DNA from: Cyclobacteriaceae bacterium
GTDB taxonomy: Bacteria > Bacteroidota > Bacteroidia > Cytophagales > Cyclobacteriaceae
NCBI GenBank assembly: GCA_016787665.1
Contig: JAEUUC010000009.1
Coordinates: 528,919 to 592,918 of the forward strand
Direction: 5' to 3'
Length of the DNA: 64,000 nt
The notes beneath the pieces are model-generated. The model was not told the DNA's origin. It did not search any database and saw nothing but the letters and a program-made list of their open reading frames with translations. Of the stretch, positions 15,159 to 23,622 are shown one piece after another (positions within the stretch are counted from its first letter, which is position 1; each line of letters opens with the position of its first letter). The translations under genes and the position numbers were made by a program.

Positions 15159-18080
15159 TTACTTCAACAACTCGCGGGCAAAGGCCTCCACGGTTGCTTG
15201 TGGACTCGGTAAATTAATGGTGAAGGACCGGTCCAGCGGCTCGCCTGCATAGGTGCCTTTCACTTTCATGCTCACGATGCCCCCATCGGCAACACTCAAT
15301 TTGCTTTCAAAGTAGGCATAGGTGATGGTCACCACACCGGTACTTCCCTTCTCCACAATGTACTTGGTTGCCTTCAGCGTACCCCCTGTCAGGGCGCCTG
15401 TACCCTGCACCACCACTTTCGCTGCCTGCAAACTCTTGTCTGCCGTTTCGCGCGCTGTAATCAATCCAGCAATTCGCGGGTCAAGATCGATCGGTGTTTG
15501 ATCGCATCCTTCACCCAGCGCCTCCAGCACTTTTTCAGACGCTTTCAACACGGCACGCGCAGTAACCAGTGACGCTTCCAACGCCACAGCTTCCGTCTTC
15601 AGTTTGGCGATCTTCGCACTGTTTTCCGGAACTTTGGTGATGTCGTCATCCATCGCCTTCTTTAGTCTTCGGATCCTGCTTTCGCGCTCGTCAATGTCGT
15701 CTTTCAAGCCGTTTACTTTCCTCCGGTCTCTTCTTACGTCTGCTTCGGCATCGGTAAATTTCTTGCAGTCTTTGTCGCGCTCGGCCTTTACAATGCCGCG
15801 TTGCTTTTCGATTTCAACATTCAGTGTGCGTACTTCTTCCTGTTTTTGCGTTAGCGTGGCCTGTGCCTCTCTGAACGCTCGCTGCGAATCTTTGGTGGCC
15901 TTGTCAATTTCTGCAGAGGCAACATCACTGATGTACTTTTGCAAATCGGAGCCCATGGTGGCCATTACATTATAGCCCGCACCATCCTTCGTGCTTCCTG
16001 CGGCTACGCGCAATTGGGCCTGAAACTGATCGAAGATTTTTCCATTCATATATAAATCAAATCCCTTGTCGCTCAGCATCATGTCGGATTCGGCCACCAC
16101 CTTCAACACCGAAGCTTTGCCGCTATAGGCCACCTTTGATGATTTCGGATCAGTTGGGCTCAGCACCAGGTTAAAAAAAGGATCGGGTTTATCCCGCGCA
16201 CCGGTAAATGAAAAATAGGGGGCATACACGATGGAGGTAATGCCGGCACCGGCTTTTATTCCGCCTTTTGAAATGCCGACCAGAAGATTGGTAGTGTAGC
16301 CATCAATCGTGCTGCTGCCCTGGATGAGAAAGCCGGGTTCATACTGTTTTTCCAACACGGTAACCGGGGTCACTCCGGGCACAATCGTTAGGCGGGCATT
16401 TCGAATGGCAATGGAGTTCACCAGGTTTCGACTGTCGTCTGGCACTTTTAACGAAGGGCTGGTGTGTTGAACAGCTTTGACGATGTCACTCATCAGGATC
16501 TGTTTGAAGCCGGCATCAATCATCGTTTGAGTAGGGTTTGACGGATCGAGAGCAAACGTGACATCACCCGCAAGCGCAGGGCTCGCAGGATTACCCACTT
16601 TGATCTTTCCTTTAAACTGCAACGTGGGCATAGGTAACGGGGTGGTTTTGAAACTCACGCCCACGCCAATTCCCATATCAGCCAACTGCACACCGGGGTT
16701 CTCGAACGGCCGATCCCACGTGCCATTCATGATTCCTTCAATACTCAATTCGGCATTGGTGATGTTGACGGCCACACGGGTGGTAAACGTGAGGGTTCTC
16801 TTTTGGTCCACTTTCACATCCATCATGCCGCCAAGGCTCACTTCAAAGTTGGCCGGGTTCGGGGTAATCATGAAGTTCACATTCTTTAATACGGTGGTTC
16901 TTTTGGCATCGAATGGAATGTTGGTATTCAACGAGGCCATGAGTTTCATATCGCCCGGGTTAGTACTCACGGTAGCGCGCAAAAGCAATTGGCTCTTGCC
17001 GATTAACTGTTCCACTTCTTTCGACAGGGCCGATACATCGTACAACGAAAGCAGGGTAAGACCCCGGGTAACGTCAGCTTCCTGTCCGAGTTTCTTGAAT
17101 AACGCGAGTCTTGTTTTTTGTGCCGAGGAAGCCAGCACCAGGGCTGTGTTCCGGAGCCCCACCGGGTCGAGCACACCCAGGGCTGGATCTAACCGCTGAA
17201 ACGAAAAATCGGAAGGCGGGGAAACCCCGACCATAAACTCAACGGGCGTTCGGGCCGCGTTGATGAAAAATTCCACCTGCCCGAAATCCGAGGTTGTATT
17301 TAGCGAAAGTGTTTTGGCAAAAGGGGCAACCGAGAGGGTTCCTTGCGACATCGACAAATTCCAAAAGGCATCGGGCCACTCCGGTGCCTTGTTCATGCCA
17401 AGCGTGCTCAAGACATTACCCATGCTCAGCGTGCTGATGTCACCCGTCAACACACAATCATTGGCGTTACTGGAGAGGGTTGCGCTGGTTTTGATACTGG
17501 CCTCACCGATTTTAAAATCACTTTTCAACGTGGAGGAAACCGAAACCGCAGCCAGCGGATTATGGATGTTGAAGTCGACCGTAATATTTCTTGCTGCGAT
17601 GCCGCTGACCGGGCTCCAGTCCTGTTGGGCCGCAAACTGAATTCCAACCGTGTTGATAGTGTTTTGGGCCAGCTCCAGGTAGAGCGATTGCAGGCTCACG
17701 ATCTTTTGAATGTCGCCCGGTATCCAGTTGGTGATGTTTTGTTTGGCTAATTTTTGTTGCACGGCAGCAGGAAGTTTGCTGCCCTTCGGGAACGTGAGTT
17801 CAAAGCGAGCCATCGCATCAGGCGAAGCAAAGGAGGCCGCCAGTTGCACGCTCGTCACTTGAAAAAAGGTTGCCGTGCCGCTTACGTTGAAGCCCTCACC
17901 AGCCGACTCAGTTTTTAAATCCGAGAAGGTATAGTCCTGGTTTTCCTGAAACAGCGGGGCCAGTGCCGTTTTCATTTTGGCTATCACATCGTCTGTGGCA
18001 GGTTGCAAACCTTGCGCCTGTACTGCGGTGCAGGTAAAGAGGACCAGGCAAACAAGAAGCATCGGTTTGCAGCTATTCAT
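15159..18080 (-). CDS. Exported 973-residue protein with coiled coil, function unknown
   Basis: The protein starts with a clear signal peptide (MNSCKPMLLVCLVLFTCTAV, ending at VQAQ) and is therefore exported. Residues of about 30-700 consist of beta-rich segments with repeated strands such as LSLNTTSDFGQVEFF and LKVVAESDMMLSDKGFDLYM, suggesting a repetitive beta structure. Residues of about 715-860 form a strongly charged coiled coil (TLTQKQEEVRTLNVEIEK, VNGLKDDIDERESRIRRLKK). A short beta domain follows. Only two cysteines are seen in the C-terminal half (CKKF and EGCDQ). I do not recognise the family. It is monocistronic, divergent from the DM9 gene at 18270, and its stop abuts a family B repeat. 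A surface-associated or envelope role is a guess based on export. Confidence 0.75.
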   Translation of the reverse strand: MNSCKPMLLVCLVLFTCTAVQAQGLQPATDDVIAKMKTALAPLFQENQDYTFSDLKTESAGEGFNVSGTATFFQVTSVQLAASFASPDAMARFELTFPKGSKLPAAVQQKLAKQNITNWIPGDIQKIVSLQSLYLELAQNTINTVGIQFAAQQDWSPVSGIAARNITVDFNIHNPLAAVSVSSTLKSDFKIGEASIKTSATLSSNANDCVLTGDISTLSMGNVLSTLGMNKAPEWPDAFWNLSMSQGTLSVAPFAKTLSLNTTSDFGQVEFFINAARTPVEFMVGVSPPSDFSFQRLDPALGVLDPVGLRNTALVLASSAQKTRLALFKKLGQEADVTRGLTLLSLYDVSALSKEVEQLIGKSQLLLRATVSTNPGDMKLMASLNTNIPFDAKRTTVLKNVNFMITPNPANFEVSLGGMMDVKVDQKRTLTFTTRVAVNITNAELSIEGIMNGTWDRPFENPGVQLADMGIGVGVSFKTTPLPMPTLQFKGKIKVGNPASPALAGDVTFALDPSNPTQTMIDAGFKQILMSDIVKAVQHTSPSLKVPDDSRNLVNSIAIRNARLTIVPGVTPVTVLEKQYEPGFLIQGSSTIDGYTTNLLVGISKGGIKAGAGITSIVYAPYFSFTGARDKPDPFFNLVLSPTDPKSSKVAYSGKASVLKVVAESDMMLSDKGFDLYMNGKIFDQFQAQLRVAAGSTKDGAGYNVMATMGSDLQKYISDVASAEIDKATKDSQRAFREAQATLTQKQEEVRTLNVEIEKQRGIVKAERDKDCKKFTDAEADVRRDRRKVNGLKDDIDERESRIRRLKKAMDDDITKVPENSAKIAKLKTEAVALEASLVTARAVLKASEKVLEALGEGCDQTPIDLDPRIAGLITARETADKSLQAAKVVVQGTGALTGGTLKATKYIVEKGSTGVVTITYAYFESKLSVADGGIVSMKVKGTYAGEPLDRSFTINLPSPQATVEAFARELLK

Positions 18081-18212
18081 AGATCAGGATTAGGTGGTAG
18101 AGCGGGTGAAGGTACATGCTTTTTTGGTCTCGGGTCCATTATCATGCCAAAAATCGAAACCGACCTTCGTTGCCGGGTTCACCGGTGATTCCGCTGCCAT
18201 CGCGGGCGCGAG

Positions 18213-18243
18213 GTTGTATACTAGCCTAACCATGGTATATTTG
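18213..18243 (+). promoter_or_regulatory. Bacteroidota-type promoter of the DM9 gene
   Basis: A -7 element TATATTTG (consensus TAnnTTTG) at 18236-18243 is preceded after 19 bases by GTTG at 18213-18216, a match to the TTG of the -33 element. The start codon of the DM9-repeat gene is 26 bases downstream. This is the best promoter seen in the window. Confidence 0.65.
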
Positions 18244-18269
18244 ACTACCCTAAACATTCACCTACACCT

Positions 18270-19097
18270 ATGAAAAGAAATATTTTTCTAGTTGCGTTGC
18301 TCCTGTCGCTTACCGCTGGGCTCTCAACGCTGCAGGCACAAAGTGCCCGTGATTATTTTCAGGAAGGCAAAACGCTCCTCTGGAAAACGATTCAACAAGG
18401 GGCCATCGTGGGCAGTGGCGAGCTTCAGATTTCAAATGTTACCAACCAGACCTTTGATGCCGGGCAGAGTAACCTGAGTAATCCGGATGCCGGGTTGCAG
18501 CGATTGTATGGAGGAATTTTCAATAACGGTCAGCAGGTGGTGTTGTTGAATATTGGTGAGTTTCGTGAAGTGTGGGTCGGCAAGGTGGCGGGCGATCGCA
18601 TCACCGGAAAGATTGAAGGCGGAAACGTGACGTTCGAAATACAAGTCAAGCGCGCACAACCGTTGCAGTGGGTGGCCTACAATGGCACAATGCCGGCCAA
18701 CGCGGTGAGTGGTGGTTTTGAAAATGGAGCAGACCTGATCGTGTGCCGTGCGTTTTATAATGGTGCCAACCACCCCGGCAAAGTGGTGGGAACGAGCTGT
18801 AACATAGGATGGGGCGGAAATGAAATTGTGAGCCCGAAATTTGAGGTACTCATTAACGATGGGCAAATTCCCCTGCAATGGGTTACGTACGCAGGAACAA
18901 TACCCAAGAATGCCGTGTTGGCCGGGACGGATGTTGGTAAAAGTTATTACGTGGGTCAATTCACCCGGACAGATGGAAGCATTCATGCCGGAAAAGTTTT
19001 TGGCCCCCCCGGAAAGCACATATTCAACTATGGCTACGGTGGCAAAGAGATTACGGAACTGAGAGGCTTCCGCATTCTGGTGCAACAGGTCCGGTAA
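18270..19097 (+). CDS. Exported DM9-repeat (DUF3421) protein
   Basis: The 275-residue product begins with a signal peptide (NIFLVALLLSLTAGLSTLQA). It carries two DM9/DUF3421 repeats in its second half: LQWVAYNGTMPANAVSGG to FEVLIN and LQWVTYAGTIPKNAVLAG to FRILV, each with a GK(V/F) segment and a GYGGKEI or GWGGNEI turn. DM9 repeats fold into a small lectin-like beta domain known for sugar binding in some animal proteins; the bacterial role is not established. The N-terminal 130 residues also contain a diverged repeat (FREVWVGKVAG). Expressed from its own promoter at 18213-18243; followed by the family A repeat array. Confidence 0.8.
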   Translation: MKRNIFLVALLLSLTAGLSTLQAQSARDYFQEGKTLLWKTIQQGAIVGSGELQISNVTNQTFDAGQSNLSNPDAGLQRLYGGIFNNGQQVVLLNIGEFREVWVGKVAGDRITGKIEGGNVTFEIQVKRAQPLQWVAYNGTMPANAVSGGFENGADLIVCRAFYNGANHPGKVVGTSCNIGWGGNEIVSPKFEVLINDGQIPLQWVTYAGTIPKNAVLAGTDVGKSYYVGQFTRTDGSIHAGKVFGPPGKHIFNYGYGGKEITELRGFRILVQQVR

Positions 19098-19149
19098 TAC
19101 CTTCCTCCGTCATGGCGAGCAACGAGTCCTGAAGAATGAAGGACGAGGA

Positions 19150-19870
19150 CGCTTGCCCGGTCTCTTCCTTCCGAAGCCATATCCTGAGCGGAGCGAAGGA
19201 TCCCCTCATCGTAACACCGAACTACTAACAGAGGATTCTTCGCTACCGAACTCCACGCATCCGCTACTTTGCTTCGATAGCCATTTGTATACGCCCGGGC
19301 TGGTTTGCGTTATCCGCTCAGAATACGGCTTGCTTTTTTTGGTTTCGCAGGAATGAGGAAGCTTACCCGCCAAACAGGCGGGAAGGATCCCCTCATCGTA
19401 ACACCGAACTACTAAAAGGGGATTCTTCGCTACCGAACTCCACGCATCAGTTACTTGGCTTCGATAGCCATTTGTATACGCCCGGGCTGGTTTGCGTTAT
19501 CCGCTCAGAATACGGTTTGCTTTTTTTGGTTTCGCAGGGATGGGGACGCTTACCCGCCCTCTCTTTTCGAAGCCGCATCCTGAGGCACGCGTTGCGCGTG
19601 CCGAAGGATCCCCTCATCGCAACACCGAACTACTAAAAGGGGATTCTTCGCTACCGAACTCCACGCATCGGCTACTTTGCTTCGATAGCCATTTGTATAT
19701 GCCCGGGCTGGTTTGCGTTATCCGCTCAGAATACGGTTTGCTTTTTTTGGTTTCGCAGGGATGAGGACGCTTACCCGCCCTCTCTTTTCGAAGCCTTATC
19801 CTGAGCGGAGCGAAGGATCCCCTCATCGTAACACCGAACTACTAACAGAGGATTCTTCGCTTCTGATTTC
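19150..19870. repeat. Array of four family A repeats
   Basis: Four head-to-tail copies of the family A unit fill most of the gap between 19098 and 19970. Their GGATCCCCTCATCG marks fall at 19198, 19385, 19606 and 19815, so the period is 187 to 221 bases. Each unit has an ACCGAACTACTAA core, GGATTCTTCGCTACC, GCTTCGATAGCCATTTGTAT, GCCCGGGCTGGTTTGCG and ATCCGCTCAGAATACGG followed by a T-run; the last copy is truncated. Units begin with either CTGAGCGGAGCGAAGG or the palindrome-bearing GGCACGCGTTGCGCGTGCC. There are no unique spacers, so this is not a CRISPR array. Confidence 0.85.
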
Positions 19871-19931
19871 ACCGCACTGGGGGCGGTTGGCGGCAACATG
19901 GTTTGGTTCCTTTCCAATACCAAGATAAGTT

Positions 19932-19939
19932 TACGTTTG
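19932..19939 (+). promoter_or_regulatory. Possible -7 element of the Gfo/Idh/MocA gene
   Basis: TACGTTTG matches the TAnnTTTG consensus and lies 31 bases before the start codon at 19971. A TTTG upstream (19902-19905) is 26 bases away, too far for a good -33 element, so only the -7 match supports this. Confidence 0.35.
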
Positions 19940-19970
19940 TGTAAGCTTTTGTACACACCTAAATCAACCC

Positions 19971-21080
19971 ATGAGCAAGCTCGCATTTATTTTGGCCGCT
20001 CTCGCGCTGTCTTTCCCGAACGCCAGCCTCGCGCAACGCACCAAACCGGTGGCGATAGGAGTCGTTGGCCTTACACACACGCATGTGCACTGGATATTTG
20101 AAAGCGAAAAAAAGGGAGACATCCGGATTGTCGGTATTGTTGAGCCCAACACAGCGTTGGCTCAACGCTACGCCAGCCAGCATGGGTTTTCCATGAGCAA
20201 GGTGTATGCTACCCTGGAGGCCATGATTGAGGCTACTTTACCCGAGGCGGTATGTGCCTTTGGAACGATCTATGAGCACCTGGAAGTGGTAGAAAAGGCC
20301 GCCCCACGAGGCATTCACGTGATGGTTGAAAAACCGTTGGCCGTCAGCCTGGCCCATGCGAAAAAAATGCAGCGGCTCGCCCGGCAACACAACATTCACC
20401 TGCTCACCAACTATGAAACCACCTGGTACCCCACCAACCACAAAGCTTATGAACTGCTCAAGGCCGATTCCATTGGCAGCCTTCGAAAAGTGGTGGTGCG
20501 CGATGGCCACCGCGGCCCCAGGAACATCGGCATCAACCCGGAGTTTCTGGACTGGCTGACTGATCCCGTTCAAAACGGTGGCGGGGCCATTACTGATTTT
20601 GGCTGTTATGGCGTCAACCTGATGACGTGGCTGATGCACGGCCGCAAGCCGCTGGGCGTTACGGCCATCACCCAGCAACTGCAGCGGGCCAACAATCCGA
20701 ATGTAGATGATGAGGCCACGATTATTTTAGACTATGGTGAGGCCAACGCCATCGTGCAGGCATCCTGGAATTGGCCCATCGGAAGAAAGGATATGGAGAT
20801 CTATGGCACCCGCGGTGCCATTTATGCCGACAACAAAAACACCTTGCGCATGCGGATCGCAGCCGGCTATGACGGCTATGACGAGAAAGTCACCACATGG
20901 CCTGCCCGCCCGGTGCCGTGGAATGATCCCTTTTCATTTTTTGCCGCGGTGATCCGAAAAGAAGTTACCGTGGAACCTTATGATTTGTCTTCGCTCGAAA
21001 ACAACATGGTGGTGATGGAGATTCTGGACGCGGCCATCCAAAGTGCAAAAAAGAAAAGAACCGTTACCCTGAGACCTTGA
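19971..21080 (+). CDS. Exported Gfo/Idh/MocA-family oxidoreductase
   Basis: The 369-residue protein has a signal peptide (LAFILAALALSFPNASLAQ) followed by an NAD(P)-binding Rossmann domain (VAIGVVGLTHTHVHWIF) and the family dehydrogenase motif VEKPLAV with K121. The C-terminal alpha/beta domain includes GGGAITDFGCYGVNLMTW, typical of the sugar dehydrogenase fold. Members oxidise or rearrange sugars or cyclitols; many exported Bacteroidota versions act on glycosides. The glycine-rich turn reads GLTHTH instead of the usual GxGxxG, which is common in a subset of the family. It has no operon partner. The substrate is not predictable. Confidence 0.82.
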   Translation: MSKLAFILAALALSFPNASLAQRTKPVAIGVVGLTHTHVHWIFESEKKGDIRIVGIVEPNTALAQRYASQHGFSMSKVYATLEAMIEATLPEAVCAFGTIYEHLEVVEKAAPRGIHVMVEKPLAVSLAHAKKMQRLARQHNIHLLTNYETTWYPTNHKAYELLKADSIGSLRKVVVRDGHRGPRNIGINPEFLDWLTDPVQNGGGAITDFGCYGVNLMTWLMHGRKPLGVTAITQQLQRANNPNVDDEATIILDYGEANAIVQASWNWPIGRKDMEIYGTRGAIYADNKNTLRMRIAAGYDGYDEKVTTWPARPVPWNDPFSFFAAVIRKEVTVEPYDLSSLENNMVVMEILDAAIQSAKKKRTVTLRP

Positions 21081-21257
21081 GCAAAGGTGGCCCACCCCGC
21101 AGCTTTTTTGTCCCTACCGGCTGAATGTCTGTTTTACTATACAGGCCCCTCCGCGGGTGACTCCTTGCTGCACCAACGGAATGCGGGCCTAAAATTTTGA
21201 ATGCCCCATGCAAGCCGCTTTTGAATTTTCTACTACATTGGGTGGGTCAAAATAATA

Positions 21258-21899
21258 TTGCCTGTGATAGAAGGAGATTTAGGGATTGAGTCATCAGCAC
21301 GAAATAAGGAAATGCGTGTCGCGTATTTCATTGCTTTCTTTGCAGCCACGCTATCCTTTATTGACATCGGAGCCAATAATTTCCGGGATCGGGAAATCGT
21401 AGGAGTGAACAAAAAAATGACGGAGTATTCGCTCTATCATAGCAAGATACTGAAAGAGACGTTGATTCAGGCGGAGCGCGACTTGCTGTTTGACCTGATG
21501 CGCGCGGGAGCTGTAGTTGCTCACGACACCTCAATTGTGCATGAGCGGCTTAAAAAATTCGACCAGGACTTAGCCACCATCAAAAGTCAGCAAATCGAAC
21601 TGATGAATGGTTCATTGCCGGAGACACCTGATCAATGGACGATGCCCAACATCAACGGGGAGCTGGGAAAAATTAAGGGGCTGAAAAACTGGGAACGTGA
21701 AGTTGAAATACTGGATTTGACCGGAGATCGATTTGATTTGGCTTCTCTGTTGCTGGAATTAAGTTTGGTTATGGGCGCCATGGCGTTTATCGTTAGCCTT
21801 CCCAAAGCGAAAAATCTGTTTCGCTGGCTGATGATCGGCTTTGGCTTCGGGGGTATTCTTTTTGGTTTAGTCGGTTACTACCATACACTGAGTTTGTAA
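21258..21899 (+). CDS. Small membrane protein, DUF4337-like
   Basis: The 213-residue product has one N-terminal membrane segment (VAYFIAFFAATLSFIDIGA), a long helical middle region (about 45-150) with an EYSLYHSKILKETL helix, and two C-terminal membrane segments (LLLELSLVMGAMAFIVSLP and LMIGFGFGGILFGLVGYY). This layout resembles the DUF4337 family of unknown function. The start used here is TTG at 21258, which gives a charged lead before the first helix; ATG 21312 (MRVAYF) and GTG 21264 are alternatives. It stands alone, followed by repeats. Confidence 0.55.
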   Translation: MPVIEGDLGIESSARNKEMRVAYFIAFFAATLSFIDIGANNFRDREIVGVNKKMTEYSLYHSKILKETLIQAERDLLFDLMRAGAVVAHDTSIVHERLKKFDQDLATIKSQQIELMNGSLPETPDQWTMPNINGELGKIKGLKNWEREVEILDLTGDRFDLASLLLELSLVMGAMAFIVSLPKAKNLFRWLMIGFGFGGILFGLVGYYHTLSL

Positions 21900-21954
21900 A
21901 CCGTAAGGCCCTGGTTTTATCGCTTACGCGCTCCGTCATGGATTCCGAAGGATG

Positions 21955-22168
21955 AATGACGAGGACGCTTGCCCGGCCTCTCTTTTCGAAGCCTTATCCT
22001 GAGGCACGCGTTGCGCGTGCCGAAGGATCCCCTCATCGTAACACCGAACTACTAAAAAGGGGATTCTTCGCTACCGACCTCCACGCATCGGCTACTTTGC
22101 TTCGATAGCCATTTGTATATGCCCGGGCTGCTTTACGTTACCCGCTCAGAATGCAGTTTGTGTTTTGT
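21955..22168. repeat. Dispersed repeat family A, copy A7
   Basis: A full-length copy has CTCTCTTTTCGAAGCCTTAT, the GGCACGCG-TTG-CGCGTGCC palindrome, GGATCC at 22025, GGGGATTCTTCGCTACC, GCTTCGATAGCCATTTGTAT and CCCGCTCAGAATG. It is closest to the unit near 19606. Confidence 0.8.
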
Positions 22169-22204
22169 TTTGGACCCGTCACCTTCGGCTCCCTAGCTTC
22201 CTTC

Positions 22205-22341
22205 CGTCATTGCGAGGAACGACACCCGAGGAACGAGGGTGGAGGACGAAGCAATCTCTACGGCCTGGGCGTCACCCAATGCAAAAGGTTTGCGATGAAG
22301 TTTAGAGATGGCTTCGTCACCTTCAGTTCCTCGCCATGACG
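22205..22341. repeat. Family B MITE-like repeat, well-preserved
   Basis: It runs from CGTCATTGCGAGGAACGACA to CTCGCCATGACG, 137 bases, with inner arms GACGAAGCAATCTCTA and TAGAGATGGCTTCGTC that are inverted repeats of each other around a roughly 47-base centre. Confidence 0.75.
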
Positions 22342-22361
22342 TTCCCCACTAAAGTAGTCCC

Positions 22362-22497
22362 CGTCATTGCGAGGATCGACACCCGAGGAACGAGGGTGGA
22401 GGACGAAGCAATCTCTACAGCCTGAACCTAACTAAATGCAAAGGGTTGCGAGCAGCGGTAGAGATGGCTTCGTCACCTTCGGTTCCTCGCCATGACG
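22362..22497. repeat. Family B MITE-like repeat, well-preserved
   Basis: Almost the same length (136 bases) and layout as the copy at 22205-22341, in the same orientation, 20 bases downstream of it. A right-arm relic follows at 22498-22545. Together these fill 21900-22584 apart from the family A copy. Confidence 0.75.
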
Positions 22498-22584
22498 CAC
22501 TTTCCGTATAGATACCTTCAGCCTGAACTGACCTCGCCATGACCTAGACCGTATACGTCCCATTCAAAATCATTATTTTCACAT

Positions 22585-22887
22585 ATGGAACGCGGAGGCT
22601 GTGTGTATATCATGACCAATCGCAATCGCACGACATTGTACACAGGTGTTACGTCTGATTTGCCGGGACGTGTGGTGGAGCACCGCGACCGGGGATACCC
22701 CAACAGCTTTACCGCACGTTACAATTGCAAGCATCTCGTCTACTACGAATGTTTCCATTCCATTGAAGAAGCTATCGCGCGCGAGAAGCAAATTAAAGGT
22801 GGCTCGCGCGCAGACAAACTCAAACTCATCAACCAACGCAATCCGGATTGGAAAGACCTTTTCGATGAAGAAGTGAGTAAATGGTAA
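22585..22887 (+). CDS. GIY-YIG family nuclease
   Basis: The 100-residue protein is a complete single-domain GIY-YIG nuclease: VYIMTNRNRTTLYTGVTSDL carries the GIY (VYI) and YIG (YTG) elements, R29 follows, and EEAIAREKQIKG contains the glutamate-bearing helix. It matches small excinuclease-like or UPF0213-type proteins frequent in Bacteroidota. It starts at ATG 22585 and ends in a PDWKDLFDE tail common in the family. Family B elements lie on both sides. It probably cuts DNA at branched or specific sites; substrate unknown. Confidence 0.85.
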   Translation: MERGGCVYIMTNRNRTTLYTGVTSDLPGRVVEHRDRGYPNSFTARYNCKHLVYYECFHSIEEAIAREKQIKGGSRADKLKLINQRNPDWKDLFDEEVSKW

Positions 22888-22910
22888 TCGTTTTGATACG
22901 AATTGGAAGG

Positions 22911-23130
22911 ACACGGACGCTTGCCCGCCAAACAGGCGGGAAGCAATCTCTGTTGGTTATGCCCAACTAAATGCCGAGGGTTACGAGAAACGGTAGGGAT
23001 GGCTTCGGCCTGAAGCAGGCCTCGCCATGACGTACTTTCCGCAGAGATGGCTTCGTCACCTTCGGTTCCTCGCCATGACGCTCCCCCAAAACGTGTTGAG
23101 ATTGCTTCGGGCCGAGACGGGCCTCGCCAT
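22911..23130. repeat. Family B repeat remnants
   Basis: This stretch contains a left-truncated unit (GCTTGCCCGCCAAACAGGCG, GGAAGCAATCTCT, then GGTAGGGATGGCTTCG to CTCGCCATGACG) followed by one more right arm (AGAGATGGCTTCGTCACC) and a third, diverged arm (GAGATTGCTTCGGG to CTCGCCATGA). It covers the gap between the GIY-YIG gene and the minus-strand gene at 23140. Confidence 0.6.
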
Positions 23131-23139
23131 GATGAACGG

Positions 23140-23559
23140 CTAACCCCGAACCTCAATAGCAGGATTGATCCGTTTTAAAGATGTCAGAAAATCGTCTTCC
23201 CGTTGTGGAGTAACATACAAATCATCAAACTGATTGTAGTGAATCACCAGCCCGCGGGTAGCGGCCGCAGCTTTGTAACCAGCCCACAAGGTTTGGTTCC
23301 GCTCAATCTTTCGGATTGTCAAAATCGCTACACTGCCCCGGAAGAAGCCTGTACGATAAAAAAGCTGGTCACCTTCGATCCGGTAATCGGTGCGAAACAA
23401 CGTGCCGGTGAGCAGCACAATAGGAACGAACATCGGGAGAAGACCCCAGCGGGGCCCTTCGGCAAAAAGTAGAAACCAGAAGGCCAGCAAGATCAGAGCA
23501 CCCCAAAGTATCCAGAGAAACGGGCTCTTTCGGGAGACAAAAAAAGTAGTGCTGTTCAT
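23140..23559 (-). CDS. PH-domain membrane protein (bPH_6-like)
   Basis: Starting at MNSTTFFVSRKSP (ATG 23559, preferred over an earlier in-frame codon at 23586), the 139-residue protein has two membrane segments (FLWILWGALILLAFWFLLFA and WGLLPMFVPIVLLTGTLF). A small beta domain follows: YRIEGDQLFYRTGFFRGSV, then ILTIRKIERNQTLW and YVTPQREDDFLTSLKRINP. The last motif is characteristic of bacterial PH-like domain proteins anchored in the inner membrane, whose roles are poorly known. The SnoaL-like gene on the same strand lies 63 bases upstream. Confidence 0.7.
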   Translation of the reverse strand: MNSTTFFVSRKSPFLWILWGALILLAFWFLLFAEGPRWGLLPMFVPIVLLTGTLFRTDYRIEGDQLFYRTGFFRGSVAILTIRKIERNQTLWAGYKAAAATRGLVIHYNQFDDLYVTPQREDDFLTSLKRINPAIEVRG

Positions 23560-23622
23560 AGTCGTTACTTCAGAATGGAATTCCAAAAACCTTTGCGCCT
23601 GTTGATTTTCTCTGCTCGTTCG

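Noticed and set aside
19150..19870. CRISPR array
   Set aside because: Units are about 200 bases and repeat end to end without unique spacers; no cas gene is nearby.
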